A stretch of DNA of 64,000 bases from Streptomyces dengpaensis (GTDB lineage: Bacteria > Actinomycetota > Actinomycetes > Streptomycetales > Streptomycetaceae), in contig NZ_CP026652.1 of assembly GCF_002946835.1 (NCBI RefSeq), forward strand, positions 4,774,001-4,838,000. The letters are read 5' to 3'. A model generated the notes under the pieces. The model was not told where the DNA came from. It saw only the letters and a list, made by a program, of their open reading frames with translations, and searched no databases. A program made the position numbers and the translations under genes. Shown one piece after another: positions 24,936 to 34,319 of this stretch; the stretch's first letter is position 1, and every line of letters begins with the position of its first letter.

Positions 24936-26186
24936 GTGCCCCTACGGACAGTGACCGGCATTTCACCCATCGAAGCCAGCCGATTCTCCCGGTTCTCCCG
25001 GTTCTTCCTGCTCGCCCTCTCCCTCGCCGCCTTCTCCGCCCTGTGCGTCGTCACCCGCGCTCCCATGGCCGACACGCTGGTCTACCGGGCCGAGGGCGCG
25101 GCCGTACTGAACGGTGTGGATCTCTACGCGTTCACCGTGACGGAGTGGCACCTTCCGGCCACGTACCCGCCCTTCGCGGCGCTCCTCTTCGTACCGGCGG
25201 CCTGGATTCCGCCGGTCGCTCTCAAGCTGGCCTTCGTCGCCGGAAACGTAGTCCTGCTGGCCCTGCTCGTCCGGCTCTCCTGCCGTCTCGCGGGCATCGC
25301 GATGTCGCGGCCCGCCGTCTGCGCCGCCACCGCCCTCGCGCTGTGGCTCGAACCCGTCTTCCAGACCGTCCTCTTCGGCCAGATCAACCTCGCCGTGGCC
25401 TGCCTGATCCTCTGGGACCTGACGCGGCCGCCGGGCACCCGGGGCAAGGGCATCGCGCTCGGCATCGCGGCCGGAGTGAAACTGACCCCCGCCGTCTTCA
25501 TCGCGTACCTGCTGCTCACCAACCGCCGGCGGGAAGCCGGTGCGGCGACGGCGGCCTTCGCGGGAACCGTCCTGCTGGGCGCGCTCGCGCTGCCCGCCGC
25601 GAGCGTCGACTTCTGGACCAGGCGGCTGTACGAGACCGACCGCGTCGGCAAGGCCTGGATCGTCGACAACCAGTCGCTTCAGGGCCTGATCGCCCGTGCG
25701 CTGGGCGACCCGGCGCCCGGCCCGGCGTGGGCCGTACCCGCGCTGGCCGTCGCGCTGGCGGGAATGTGGCTGGCGAGCCGCGCCCGCACCGGCCGCCGCC
25801 GGGGCATCCTCGTCACCGCCCTCACGGCGCTCCTCGTCTCGCCGATCAGCTGGTCGCACCACTGGGTGTGGTGCGTACCGCTGATCGCCGTGCTGTACGC
25901 CGAACGCCGCCTCCGCCTGGCCGCAGCGGTGACCGCGCTCTTCACGGCCCGCACCTTGTGGCTGATCCCGCACCAGGGCGACCTGGATCTCCAACTCCCC
26001 TGGTGGCAGCAGCCGTTGGCGTCGCCGTACCCCCTGCTGGGGCTGTGGCTCCTGGCTCAGCTGTCGGTCTCGGCCAGCAGCTCGTCCGCGTCCATGATCC
26101 GGTACGCGTACCCCTGTTCCGCCAGGAAGCGCTGGCGGTGGGCGGCGAAGTCCTGGTCGATGGTGTCGCGGGCGACGACGGAGTAG
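24936..26186 (+). CDS. Glycosyltransferase 87 (DUF2029) membrane protein with an overlapping C-terminus
   Basis: This 416-residue polyprenol-phosphate-mannose-type glycosyltransferase has about 10 membrane helices. Family marks are RAEGAAVLNGVDLYAF (catalytic loop after helix 1), YPPFAALLF, KLTPAVF and DNQSLQGLIAR, plus SWSHHWVWC. Members build arabinomannan-like or other envelope glycans. The family sequence ends near WLLAQL (about 26060). The last ~43 codons run antisense into the 3' end of the XPB gene and look like read-through, so the original stop may have been lost. Start could be GTG 24936 or 24951. Confidence 0.82.
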   Translation: MPLRTVTGISPIEASRFSRFSRFFLLALSLAAFSALCVVTRAPMADTLVYRAEGAAVLNGVDLYAFTVTEWHLPATYPPFAALLFVPAAWIPPVALKLAFVAGNVVLLALLVRLSCRLAGIAMSRPAVCAATALALWLEPVFQTVLFGQINLAVACLILWDLTRPPGTRGKGIALGIAAGVKLTPAVFIAYLLLTNRRREAGAATAAFAGTVLLGALALPAASVDFWTRRLYETDRVGKAWIVDNQSLQGLIARALGDPAPGPAWAVPALAVALAGMWLASRARTGRRRGILVTALTALLVSPISWSHHWVWCVPLIAVLYAERRLRLAAAVTALFTARTLWLIPHQGDLDLQLPWWQQPLASPYPLLGLWLLAQLSVSASSSSASMIRYAYPCSARKRWRWAAKSWSMVSRATTE

Positions 26187-27706
26187 AAGTGCGCCTGGTG
26201 GCCGTCGGCCTTGGGCCGCAGCACGCGCCCCAGCCGCTGGGCCTCCTCCTGCCGGGACCCGAAGGTTCCCGACACCTGGATGGCGACCGTCGCTTCGGGC
26301 AGGTCGATGGAGAAGTTCGCGACCTTGGACACGACGAGGACGGAGATCTCCCCCTCCCGGAAGGCGTCGAAGAGCCTCTCCCGCTGGGCGTTGGAGGTCT
26401 CGCCCTTGATGACGGGCGCGTTCAGGTGCTCGCCCAGCTCGTCGAGCTGGTCGATGTACTGCCCGATGACCAGGATCTGCTGCCCGGCGAAACGGCGTAC
26501 CAGCGCCTCGGTGACCTTCCGCTTGGTGTCGGTGGTCGCGCAGTAGCGGTACTTCTCCTCGGTCTCGGCGGTGGCGTACGCGAGCCGCTCGGAGTCGGTC
26601 AGATTGACCCGGACTTCGACACAGTCGGCGGGCGCGATGTACCCCTGCGCCTCGATCTCCTTCCAGGGCGCGTCGAACCGCTTCGGCCCGATCAGCGAGA
26701 AGACGTCAGACTCGCGCCCGTCCTCGCGGACGAGGGTGGCGGTGAGCCCCAGCCGCCGCCGGGCCTGCAGATCGGCGGTGAACTTGAAGACGGGAGCCGG
26801 CAGCAGATGCACCTCGTCGTAGACGATGAGCCCCCAGTCACGGGAGTCGAACAGCTCGAGATGCGGGTAGACGCCCTTCCGCTTCGTCGTCAGCACCTGG
26901 TAGGTGGCGATGGTGACGGGCCGGATCTCCTTCTTCGTTCCGCTGTACTCACCGATCTCGTCCTCGGTCAGCGAGGTCCGCTTCACCAGTTCGTGCTTCC
27001 ACTGCCGGGCCGAGACGGTGTTGGTGACGAGGATGAGCGTGGTGGCCTTGGCCTGCGCCATGGCCCCGGCCCCGACGAGCGTCTTGCCGGCACCGCACGG
27101 GAGGACGACGACACCCGACCCGCCGTGCCAGAAGTTCTCCACGGCCTGCTTCTGGTACGGCCGCAGCGCCCAGCCGTCCTCCGCCAGGTCGATGCGATGC
27201 GCCTCGCCGTCGACGTACCCGGCGAGGTCCTCGGCCGGCCAGCCCAGCTTCAGCAGCGTCTGCTTGATCTGCCCGCGCTCGGACGGGTGCACGGCGACGG
27301 TGTCGGGATCGATGCGCGCGCCGACGAGCGGCGCGATCCGCTTGGACCGCAGCACCTCTTCGAGCACAGGCCGGTCGGTGCTCGTCAGGACAAGACCGTG
27401 CGCCGGATGCTTGCTCAGCGTGAGCCGCCCGTACCGGTCCATGGTCTCGGCGATGTCGACGAGCAGCGCGTGCGGCACGGGGTACCGGCTGAACTGCACG
27501 AGCGCGTCCACGACCTGTTCCGCGTCGTGCCCCGCGGCCCGCGCGTTCCACAGCCCCAGCGGCGTCACCCGGTAGGTGTGGATGTGCTCGGGCGCGCGCT
27601 CCAGCTCCGCGAACGGCGCGATGGCCCGACGGCAGGCGTCGGCCAGCTCGTGATCGACCTCGAGCAGGAGTGTCTTGTCGGACTGGACGATGAGGGGTCC
27701 GTTCAC
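26057..27706 (-). CDS. XPB/ERCC3-family DNA repair helicase
   Basis: This 549-residue superfamily-2 helicase resembles bacterial XPB. An N-terminal damage-recognition-like domain (residues about 1-170) precedes the helicase core. Walker A is PCGAGKT with Lys208, Walker B is YDEVH, motif III is LTATLVREDGRE (the RED motif of XPB), and the C-terminal lobe ends with SGTFGSRQEEAQRLGRVLRPK. It is a 3'-5' helicase expected in nucleotide excision repair. The partner gene lies 75 bp upstream on the same strand, a conserved actinobacterial arrangement. Confidence 0.92.
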   Translation of the reverse strand: MNGPLIVQSDKTLLLEVDHELADACRRAIAPFAELERAPEHIHTYRVTPLGLWNARAAGHDAEQVVDALVQFSRYPVPHALLVDIAETMDRYGRLTLSKHPAHGLVLTSTDRPVLEEVLRSKRIAPLVGARIDPDTVAVHPSERGQIKQTLLKLGWPAEDLAGYVDGEAHRIDLAEDGWALRPYQKQAVENFWHGGSGVVVLPCGAGKTLVGAGAMAQAKATTLILVTNTVSARQWKHELVKRTSLTEDEIGEYSGTKKEIRPVTIATYQVLTTKRKGVYPHLELFDSRDWGLIVYDEVHLLPAPVFKFTADLQARRRLGLTATLVREDGRESDVFSLIGPKRFDAPWKEIEAQGYIAPADCVEVRVNLTDSERLAYATAETEEKYRYCATTDTKRKVTEALVRRFAGQQILVIGQYIDQLDELGEHLNAPVIKGETSNAQRERLFDAFREGEISVLVVSKVANFSIDLPEATVAIQVSGTFGSRQEEAQRLGRVLRPKADGHQAHFYSVVARDTIDQDFAAHRQRFLAEQGYAYRIMDADELLAETDS

Positions 27707-27781
27707 ACGTGTCCCTTTCTGCGCACCGGCACCCGGCGCGGATGCTCGGCCAAACGTCCAGTGTGCCTCAAGAAGCGGTGA

Positions 27782-30316
27782 TCATGACTGGTCGTCCGCC
27801 AGCTCCGCCACGCCCGTCACCCGGTGCAACGGATACGTACGGACCTCGTCCGCGGTGTGGTCGTACGCCGTGACGAAGCCGCCCTCGACACGGATGGGGG
27901 CGATGACGCGCTGGGTGGCGGTGCCCTCGGCGTTGACGTACCCGATCCACAGGGACTCGCCGGTGAGGACGGCGGTCTGCATGGTGGCGAGGGTCTCGGC
28001 GGAGGTGGTGCGCGGGAGGTCGCCGTTGGCGGAGGGGGCGGTCGGTTTGCGGGGGGTCGTGGAGGCCAGGTCGCCGGCGCGGATGGCGTGGATCGCGGCG
28101 CCGAGGAGGGTGGCGTCGGGGACCGGGGGGCCGTCCGGGACGGGTTCGGGGGCGCTGCGGGGCGGCGTGCGGTGGGCGTGGGCGCGGGTGATCAGGACGT
28201 CGCCCTCCGCGCTTTCGGCGGCGGGTGCGAAGCCCATGGCGCGCAGGCCTTCGAGGAGGGTCGCCGGGTCGGCCTGGGCGGCCAGCACGGTGGGGGCCAG
28301 TCGGCGGAGCCGGAGGCCTTGCGAGCGCTTGTCGGCGAGGATCTCGTTCAGCAGCGCATCGTCGTCGCAGCGGACGTACGCCGATGCCGCGCCGATGCGC
28401 AGGTGGCCGTGTCGGCGGGCCACGTCGTCGATCAGGTACGCGAGCGGCTGCGGGACCGGCGTGCGGGAGTGGGCGGTGAGGAACGCGTGCAGGTCCGAGG
28501 CCGAGCGGCCCGCGTCGAGCGCACGTCGTACCGAACCGGGCGTGAAGCGGTAGACCGTCGCCCCGCCCTTCGACTCCACGTCCGCGAGGACGCCGAGCGT
28601 GTCGGCCAGGGGGCGCTCCAGAGGGCCCGGCGCCACCGCGGTCAGGTCCGCCTGGAGGAGGACGTGGTCCAGCGGCTCCGGGAGGAGCGGGGCCAGGAGG
28701 CGGGCTGCCTGGGCGGCGGCCGCGGCCTGCTCGGCGGGGGAGCGCGCGGCCTCGGGGACGGGGTGGTGCCGATGGTGGACGGGGAGCTTGTCGCCGGGCC
28801 CCGCGGACGCGGCGTCCTGGGCGGTCGCGGCCGCCGGCGGGAAGCCCAGCAGCGCCCGGCCCTGCGCGGACAGCGCACCACGGCCCGTGATCCCCAGCAG
28901 CTCCGCCTCGGACAGGGTCCACCGGGCCAGGCGGCTGCGCAGGTCGTCCGTGGCGGGCTGGGCGCCTCGCAGGGGGCGCTCCCAGTGGAGGCGGGCCAGG
29001 AGCGAGTCCGGGGTGGCGGAGGCGCCCTCGGGGAGTGCGGCGAGGAGGGCGAGGACCCGGTGGCGGACCTCGGGGGCCGCGGAACGGTCCAGGCCCGGGC
29101 CCAGCGCCGCGAGCGTACGGTCCTTGGCGTCACGGCCGCCGACCAGGCCCGCCGTGCGCGTCGCGGCCAGCCACGCCGAGGCGAGCCACGTCCAGCGCTC
29201 GGCGGCGGGCAGCTCCAGCCACTCGTCGTACACGGGCGTCGCCGCGTACCGCTCGTCGGCCTCGCCGTCCGCAGCCAACAGGCCCGCCGCGTAGGCGAGT
29301 TCCACCCAGAACGCGGCCACCGGCTCCGCCGCGTCCAGCGCCACCGCCGTCCGCTTCAGATCCCGCACGCTCAGCCCGCCCGCGCGCAACATGGCCGGAC
29401 CGCCCTCGTGCCAGTCCTTGAGCAGCTCCTCGATCGTCGCCAGAGCCGTGTACGCCTGGCCGGCCGCCGCGGCGTCCACAACCTGTGGACGGTGCGTCGC
29501 CGCAGGCTCGACCGCCGGCGGCACCGGCTCCGTCGCCCGGTGCGCGCGGCCCGCCCGCAGATGCAGGGCGACCTCCCGCGGCAGTACGACCGTGCCGGGC
29601 GCCGTCGGCAGCAGCAGCCCGCGGTCGATCAGCCACCGCAGATGGCGCGCCGGGTCGGCCGTCACCTGGCCGTACGGCGGCCCCCACACCAGCCGGGACA
29701 GCACGTCCAGCGACTCGGCGGGGGCGCCTGCGAGGAGTGCCGCCATCGCCTTACGGTCCGTGAAGCACCCGGTGAGGGACGCCACGGCCGATACCGAGTC
29801 GTGCGTCGTCGGCAGGCCGGCGGCGGTCACGATCTCCTGGATACGGCCCGGGGACATGCCCGCCGTGGCCTCCGCGACCGTCGGTCCCAGGCCCGTCGGG
29901 GACGGGTGCTGCGCGGACGGCGCGAGCAGCTCCCGTGCGGTGCGCACCAGGCGGAGGCGGTCGTCGGGGCCCCAGACGAGCGCCTGCTCGCGGAGCGTTC
30001 CGAGCGCGCGCGGGAACGCCGCCGTGACCGCCGGGTCGCCCTCGTCTCCCGCCATCAGGCCGAGCAGTTCGTCGTACGTCGCCGGGTCCGGCGCCACGGC
30101 CAGGGCCTCCGCCGTCTGCAGGGCGAAGCGGTCCAGGCGCTCCAGGGCGCGTACGACCGAGGCGCGGGTGCCCGCACGGGTGGCCAGCTGGGTGAGGTCC
30201 GTGGGAACGGGGGTGATCAGGTCCGGGCGGGAACGAAGCAGCGCGGACAGTGAGGCGTCGTCCCGCGCGCGGAGGGCTTCCGCCAGGGAACGCGGAGCCG
30301 CGGTCTCGGTGCTCAT
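27782..30316 (-). CDS. Helicase-associated protein with a C-terminal WYL-like domain
   Basis: This 844-residue protein is the usual partner of actinobacterial XPB. It has no Walker motifs. The N-terminal half is Ala/Leu-rich winged-helix-like repeats, the middle carries the helicase C-terminal-associated region (LLQADLTAVAPGPLERPL; GGATVYRFTPGSVRRALDAG). The last ~75 residues (SLWIGYVNAEGTATQRVIAPIRVEGG) match a WYL domain, a ligand- or nucleic-acid-sensing fold of DNA-damage regulators. It probably regulates or loads the XPB protein. Two Pro/Ala linkers separate the domains. Confidence 0.8.
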   Translation of the reverse strand: MSTETAAPRSLAEALRARDDASLSALLRSRPDLITPVPTDLTQLATRAGTRASVVRALERLDRFALQTAEALAVAPDPATYDELLGLMAGDEGDPAVTAAFPRALGTLREQALVWGPDDRLRLVRTARELLAPSAQHPSPTGLGPTVAEATAGMSPGRIQEIVTAAGLPTTHDSVSAVASLTGCFTDRKAMAALLAGAPAESLDVLSRLVWGPPYGQVTADPARHLRWLIDRGLLLPTAPGTVVLPREVALHLRAGRAHRATEPVPPAVEPAATHRPQVVDAAAAGQAYTALATIEELLKDWHEGGPAMLRAGGLSVRDLKRTAVALDAAEPVAAFWVELAYAAGLLAADGEADERYAATPVYDEWLELPAAERWTWLASAWLAATRTAGLVGGRDAKDRTLAALGPGLDRSAAPEVRHRVLALLAALPEGASATPDSLLARLHWERPLRGAQPATDDLRSRLARWTLSEAELLGITGRGALSAQGRALLGFPPAAATAQDAASAGPGDKLPVHHRHHPVPEAARSPAEQAAAAAQAARLLAPLLPEPLDHVLLQADLTAVAPGPLERPLADTLGVLADVESKGGATVYRFTPGSVRRALDAGRSASDLHAFLTAHSRTPVPQPLAYLIDDVARRHGHLRIGAASAYVRCDDDALLNEILADKRSQGLRLRRLAPTVLAAQADPATLLEGLRAMGFAPAAESAEGDVLITRAHAHRTPPRSAPEPVPDGPPVPDATLLGAAIHAIRAGDLASTTPRKPTAPSANGDLPRTTSAETLATMQTAVLTGESLWIGYVNAEGTATQRVIAPIRVEGGFVTAYDHTADEVRTYPLHRVTGVAELADDQS

Positions 30317-30339
30317 CCTGTCAACGGTAGCGGGTTCTT

Positions 30340-30491
30340 CCGTCCGTCCGGCGCTTGAGGGGTTCAGCCCGTCCGGCGTTTGAGGACGAGCGCGAAGCGC
30401 GACAAGGGGGGTCTGGCGGGCGCTGCATCAATCAGCGGCTGCGCCGCGGGCCCCAGGTACGGGACGGGCAGGGGCGGAGGGGGCGAAAAAC
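30340..30491 (-). repeat. Dispersed intergenic repeat, inverted copy 3
   Basis: Reading the minus strand, this is the same TTTTTCGCCCCCTCCGCCCC...CTCAAACGCCGGACGGGCTGAA repeat as at 469 and 1527, with an extra partial end (GTCCGGCGCTTGAGG) at 30345-30359. It separates divergent genes. Confidence 0.7.
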
Positions 30492-30545
30492 CCGGTACCT
30501 TCGTCACCACGGGGTATCCAACGCACCGGCCCCGGAGGGGACTTC

Positions 30546-31574
30546 GTGGGGATTGAGAGCGACCAGCTCGTCTTCGACTACCTGAGCCGCGTCGGCGACC
30601 TGGCCCAGCAGCGCCAGCTGCCGTCCGCGACACGGATGCGCCTGGTGTCGGAGCTGCGCAACGAGATCGACCGGCGCCGAGCGAAGACGGCCGTCGACAG
30701 CCCTGCGGCCGTCCGCCGCATCCTCGCCCGCCTCGGCACCCCCGACGAGATCGTCGCGGCCGCGGGCCGGGGCGGCGGCGACGCCGGGCCCGGGCCCGGT
30801 CCGGAGACCAGGGCCGCCGTGCCCGCCCAGCGCGCCACCGAACCGGAGGCCCGCCCCAAGGGCCTGCGCCGCGTCGTCCCGAGACCCCGCCCCGCGGAGC
30901 CGGAACCCACCGAGCACGCCGACGCCCCGTCCCCGCCGCACCTCGCGAGCGCCGCCGAGCTGGGCGACAGCGCCACGCAGCCGGACTGGTGGCGCGTGGA
31001 CAGCAGCCCGCTCGATGTCGGGGACAGCGTGCCGGGGTTCACCGGAGGCATCGAGATCCCCGAGCTCCTCAAGCCGCCGCCGCAGGAGGGGCCCGAGAAG
31101 CCCGGGAAGCCCGACGAGGGAGCGAAGCCGCCGAAGGACGCCGTACCGGCGAAGGCGAAGAGCAAGACGAAGACGAAGGAGCCGGAGGCCGAGGCGGGCG
31201 TCGAGCGGGCCCAACGCCGGCGCTTCCCCAGCCGCAGCGACTGGCACAACCCCCTCCTCCTGCTCGCCGCCGCACTCCTCGTCGCGGGCGCAGCCCTCGG
31301 CAACTGGTTCGCCCTCATCCTCGGGTGGCTCATCGCCTACGGCTCCCGTCGGCTGACCCCCGCCGAGTCGAAGTGGGCGGTCCTCGTCCTGCCGGGCCTC
31401 GCCGCCACGTCCGGCATCGTCTGGCTGTGGGGCCGCACAAACGGCCGCTGGGGCGCCCCCATCCCCCAGGGCCACATGAACGACGCCCTCGCCGAAACCT
31501 GGCCCTGGGTCGTCCGAGCCGCGGCGGTGGCCTCCGCCCTGTACCTGGTGTGGCGCTCACAGAGACAGCGGTAG
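30546..31574 (+). CDS. Conserved hypothetical membrane protein with a HAAS-like N-terminus
   Basis: This 342-residue protein starts at GTG 30546 after GGAGGGGAC. Residues 1-75 (DYLSRVGDLAQQ...RRILARLGTPDEIVAAA) resemble the HAAS/DUF1700 signalling domain. A long Pro/Lys/Glu-rich linker follows. The C-terminal third (from about 240) has four membrane helices (LLLLAAALLVAGAALGNWFALILGWLIAY and later). Function is unknown; such layouts are typical of signal-responsive membrane proteins of actinobacteria. Confidence 0.72.
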   Translation: MGIESDQLVFDYLSRVGDLAQQRQLPSATRMRLVSELRNEIDRRRAKTAVDSPAAVRRILARLGTPDEIVAAAGRGGGDAGPGPGPETRAAVPAQRATEPEARPKGLRRVVPRPRPAEPEPTEHADAPSPPHLASAAELGDSATQPDWWRVDSSPLDVGDSVPGFTGGIEIPELLKPPPQEGPEKPGKPDEGAKPPKDAVPAKAKSKTKTKEPEAEAGVERAQRRRFPSRSDWHNPLLLLAAALLVAGAALGNWFALILGWLIAYGSRRLTPAESKWAVLVLPGLAATSGIVWLWGRTNGRWGAPIPQGHMNDALAETWPWVVRAAAVASALYLVWRSQRQR

Positions 31575-31589
31575 CCGGGGCAGGCGGGT

Positions 31590-31860
31590 GGCAGCGCTCC
31601 GGGCGACGGCCCGCCCGGTGGGCAGGTCCGCGGGCGGCAGACCGTGCCACGGGTGGCAAGCGCCCCGGGCGGCGGTACGGGTAGCAAGGGCGCGGGCGAC
31701 AGGGCGCGGGTGACGGACCGCGGCGGCATGGTCACGGGTGACGGACCGCAGTGGCAATGTCACGGGTGGCGGGCCACGCAGTAGGGAGGTCACGCGGGGC
31801 GTCAGGCCGCACGGGTGGAAGGTCACATGGGTGCCGGGCCTGGCTGGGGGAGCTGCTGGG
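31590..31860. other. Intergenic region of degenerate ~30-bp repeats
   Basis: About 270 bp between the membrane protein and the HAD gene consist of loosely repeated GGTGACGGACCGC / CACGGGTGGC motifs. Open frames here are low-complexity and lack ribosome sites. No gene is supported. Confidence 0.5.
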
Positions 31861-31864
31861 CACA

Positions 31865-32485
31865 ATGGCCCATATGACTTCGCACGCGCTCACCGTCGGC
31901 TTCGACCTCGACATGACCCTCATCGACTCCCGCCCCGGCATTCGCGCCTGCTACCAGGCGCTTTCCGAGCGGACGGGGACGTACATCGACGCCGACCTGG
32001 CGATCACGCGCCTTGGCCCGCCGCTCGAGGAGGAGCTGATCAACTGGTTCCCGGCAGACCAGGTCGAGGCCGTGGGCGATCTCTACCGCGAGATGTACCC
32101 GACGATCGCCATCGCCGCGACGCCCGCGATGCCCGGCGCCCGCGAGGCGATAGCGGCCGTCCAGGCGGCCGGCGGGCGCGCGATCGTCGTCACCGCCAAG
32201 TTCGAGCCGAACGCCAAGCTCCACCTGGAGTACCTGCGCATCGACGCAGACGCGGTCATCGGCGACCTGTGGGCCGAGCAGAAGGCGGTGGCGCTGCGCG
32301 AGCACGGCGCGAGCGTGTACGTCGGCGACCACACCGGCGACGTACGCGGCGCCCGTACGGCGGAGGCGTACTCCGTCGCCGTGGCCACCGGGCCGTGCGA
32401 CGCCGAGGAACTGCGCGCGGCGGGCGCGCATGTCGTCCTCGCCGATCTCACGGAGTTCCCGGCATGGCTGGAGAGCTACCGGTAG
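31865..32485 (+). CDS. HAD-family phosphatase
   Basis: This 206-residue HAD hydrolase has motif I FDLDMTLIDSR (Asp nucleophile and Asp acid/base), motif II VVTAKF with Thr, the motif III lysine about residue 137 (EQKAVAL), and motif IV VGDHTGDVRGAR. The helical cap between motifs I and II is phosphoglycolate-phosphatase-like. The substrate is unknown. ATG 31865 or 31874 may be used; the upstream extension is repeat-derived. Confidence 0.87.
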   Translation: MAHMTSHALTVGFDLDMTLIDSRPGIRACYQALSERTGTYIDADLAITRLGPPLEEELINWFPADQVEAVGDLYREMYPTIAIAATPAMPGAREAIAAVQAAGGRAIVVTAKFEPNAKLHLEYLRIDADAVIGDLWAEQKAVALREHGASVYVGDHTGDVRGARTAEAYSVAVATGPCDAEELRAAGAHVVLADLTEFPAWLESYR

Positions 32486-32536
32486 CCCGCGAGGGGCCGC
32501 TCGCCGGATCCGCGTCGGGACCGCGTCCGATCCGCG

Positions 32537-32788
32537 TCAGGACCGCGCGGCGCGCGCCCGGCGGCGGCCCTCCGCGATCGACTGGAGCACTCCGGCTCCG
32601 GCCAACAGGAATCCGACACCCATGAGCATGCTCAAGCCGAACATGTAGGTCGGAAAGGGAGTCGTTCCGAGCAGCAGTGGTGCCACGGTGACCAGAGTGG
32701 CCACGGCTCCGACGAAGAACACGATGACACCGGCACGGATCAGCCGGTCACCGGCTTCCGTGGAATTCGCTTGGGTTTTGTCACGCAC
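32537..32788 (-). CDS. Small membrane protein
   Basis: This 83-residue protein from GTG 32788 has two membrane helices (VIVFFVGAVATLVTVAPLLL and MFGLSMLMGVGFLLAGAGVL) and a basic C-terminus (RRRARAARS). It is a common streptomycete hypothetical. It is convergent with the HAD gene and divergent from the cold shock gene at 32986. Confidence 0.7.
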   Translation of the reverse strand: MRDKTQANSTEAGDRLIRAGVIVFFVGAVATLVTVAPLLLGTTPFPTYMFGLSMLMGVGFLLAGAGVLQSIAEGRRRARAARS

Positions 32789-32985
32789 CGGACCAGGGTA
32801 GTTCCCAGCGCGGAGGAACAATCCAGCGACGTCTTGTCACCAGCCGCCGGACCATTAGCCTTGGTACCGGCGGGTCCCGACGACCCGCTGTAGTGCTATC
32901 CAGAGCCGTTTTACGGGCAGTTGCCAGGCAACCGCCCGAGCAGTTTTCAGAGCAGTTTCCGACGAGTACGAGGACGAGGACAGAC

Positions 32986-33369
32986 GTGCCTACCGGCAAG
33001 GTCAAGTGGTTCAACAGCGAGAAGGGCTTCGGCTTTCTCTCCCGCGACGACGGCGGTGATGTCTTCGTTCATTCCTCGGTCCTGCCCGCCGGAGTCGACG
33101 CCCTCAAGCCAGGGCAGCGCGTGGAGTTCGGCGTTGTCGCCGGTCAGCGCGGCGACCAGGCGCTTTCGGTGACTCTCCTGGACCCGACGCCCTCCGTCGC
33201 GGCCGCGCAGCGCCGCAAGCCGGACGAACTGGCCTCTATCGTCCAGGACCTGACGACCCTCCTCGAGAACATCACGCCGATGCTGGAGAAGGGCCGTTAC
33301 CCCGACAAGGCCTCCGGCAAGAAGATCGCGGGCCTGCTGCGAGCGGTCGCCGACCAGCTCGACGTATAG
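32986..33369 (+). CDS. Cold shock domain protein with a C-terminal extension
   Basis: This 127-residue protein has an N-terminal cold shock domain (GKVKWFNSEKGFGFL; RNP2 VFVHSSVL) of about 68 residues. A second ~55-residue helical domain (DELASIVQDLTTLLENITPMLEKGRYPDKASGKK) follows that is absent from the short CspA at 6808. The extension is conserved in actinobacteria. GTG 32986 follows GAGGACAG. It probably binds RNA; the role of the extension is unknown. Confidence 0.9.
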   Translation: MPTGKVKWFNSEKGFGFLSRDDGGDVFVHSSVLPAGVDALKPGQRVEFGVVAGQRGDQALSVTLLDPTPSVAAAQRRKPDELASIVQDLTTLLENITPMLEKGRYPDKASGKKIAGLLRAVADQLDV

Positions 33370-33422
33370 CCTGTATCCGCCGATCCAGACGTTTGGCCCG
33401 TATCCAGACGTATGGCTCGTAT

Positions 33423-34319
33423 CTAGGGGAAGTTCAGCGCGTCCGGGCCGAGGGGCGGAACCAGCCCTTCGGCCGCCGCGCGGGTGAGCAGCCCCCGGAT
33501 CGCCGCGTAGCCGTCGTCGCCGAGGTCCGCCGTGAACTCGTTGACGTACAGGCCGATGTGCTGGTCGGCGACCTTCGGGTCCATCTCCTGGGCGTGTTCC
33601 AGGACGTACGGACGGGAGGCCTCGGGATCGTCCCAGGCGGCCCGTACCGAGGCGCGGGCCGACTCGGCGAGCAGCTTCAGCGTGTCCTCGCCCAGCGAGC
33701 GCTTGGCGATGATCGCGCCCAGCGGGATGGGCAGCCCGGTCGTCCGCTCCCAGTGTTCACCCATGTCGGCGAGCTTGTGCAGCCCGTAGTTCTGGTACGT
33801 GAAGCGCGCCTCGTGGATGACGAGTCCCGCGTCGACCTCCCCGTCCCGCACGGCCGGCATGATCTCGTGGAACGGCATGACCACGATCTCGTCGACCCGG
33901 CCCGCGAGCGTGTCCGCGGCCCACAGCCGGAAGAGCAGGTACGCCGTCGACCGCTCGCTCGGCACGGCGACCCTGCGCCCGGTGAGGTCCGCGCCGGCCA
34001 TGGGGGTCCCCCCCGAGCGAAGCCGAGAGTGGGGGAGGGTGAGGACCAGCGGGCCGCAGCCCCGCCCCAGCGCGCCGCCGCAGGGCAGCAGCGCGTACTC
34101 GTCGAGGACGTACGGCAGCACGGCGTACGACACCTTCAGCACATCGAACTCGCCGCGCTCGGCCATGCCGTTGGTGATGTCGATGTCCGCGAAGGTGACG
34201 TCGAGCGCGGGCGCGCCGGGCACCCGGCCGTGGACCCAGGCGTCGAAGACGAAGGTGTCGTTGGGGCAGGGCGAGTACGCGATCTGCAGGGGCTCAGCGG
34301 GCTCAGTGCGTGCGGTCAT
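33423..34319 (-). CDS. mqnD: 1,4-dihydroxy-6-naphthoate synthase
   Basis: This 298-residue periplasmic-binding-fold enzyme converts cyclic dehypoxanthine futalosine to 1,4-dihydroxy-6-naphthoate in the futalosine route to menaquinone. Marks are IAYSPCPNDTFVFDAWVHG, DIDITNGMAERGEFDVLKVSY, AVPSERSTAYLLF and GLVIHEARFTYQ. Its start overlaps the end of mqnB by 17 bp, so the two are coupled. Codons near 34002-34036 (LPHSRLRSGGTPM) are a copy of a dispersed intergenic repeat that has become part of the protein between two conserved blocks. Confidence 0.93.
   Translation of the reverse strand: MTARTEPAEPLQIAYSPCPNDTFVFDAWVHGRVPGAPALDVTFADIDITNGMAERGEFDVLKVSYAVLPYVLDEYALLPCGGALGRGCGPLVLTLPHSRLRSGGTPMAGADLTGRRVAVPSERSTAYLLFRLWAADTLAGRVDEIVVMPFHEIMPAVRDGEVDAGLVIHEARFTYQNYGLHKLADMGEHWERTTGLPIPLGAIIAKRSLGEDTLKLLAESARASVRAAWDDPEASRPYVLEHAQEMDPKVADQHIGLYVNEFTADLGDDGYAAIRGLLTRAAAEGLVPPLGPDALNFP
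34002..34036. repeat. Dispersed CTCCCCCACTCTCGGCTTCG repeat inside mqnD
   Basis: GGGGGTCCCCCCGAGCGAAG followed by CCGAGAGTGGGGGAG is the same element as at 1553-1592 and in mqnB. Here it is in frame and adds about 12 residues to MqnD. Confidence 0.8.

Noticed and set aside
33370..33422. Short direct repeats GTATCCAGACGT after the second cold shock gene
   Set aside because: Two or three short copies without hairpin or function; too weak to call.
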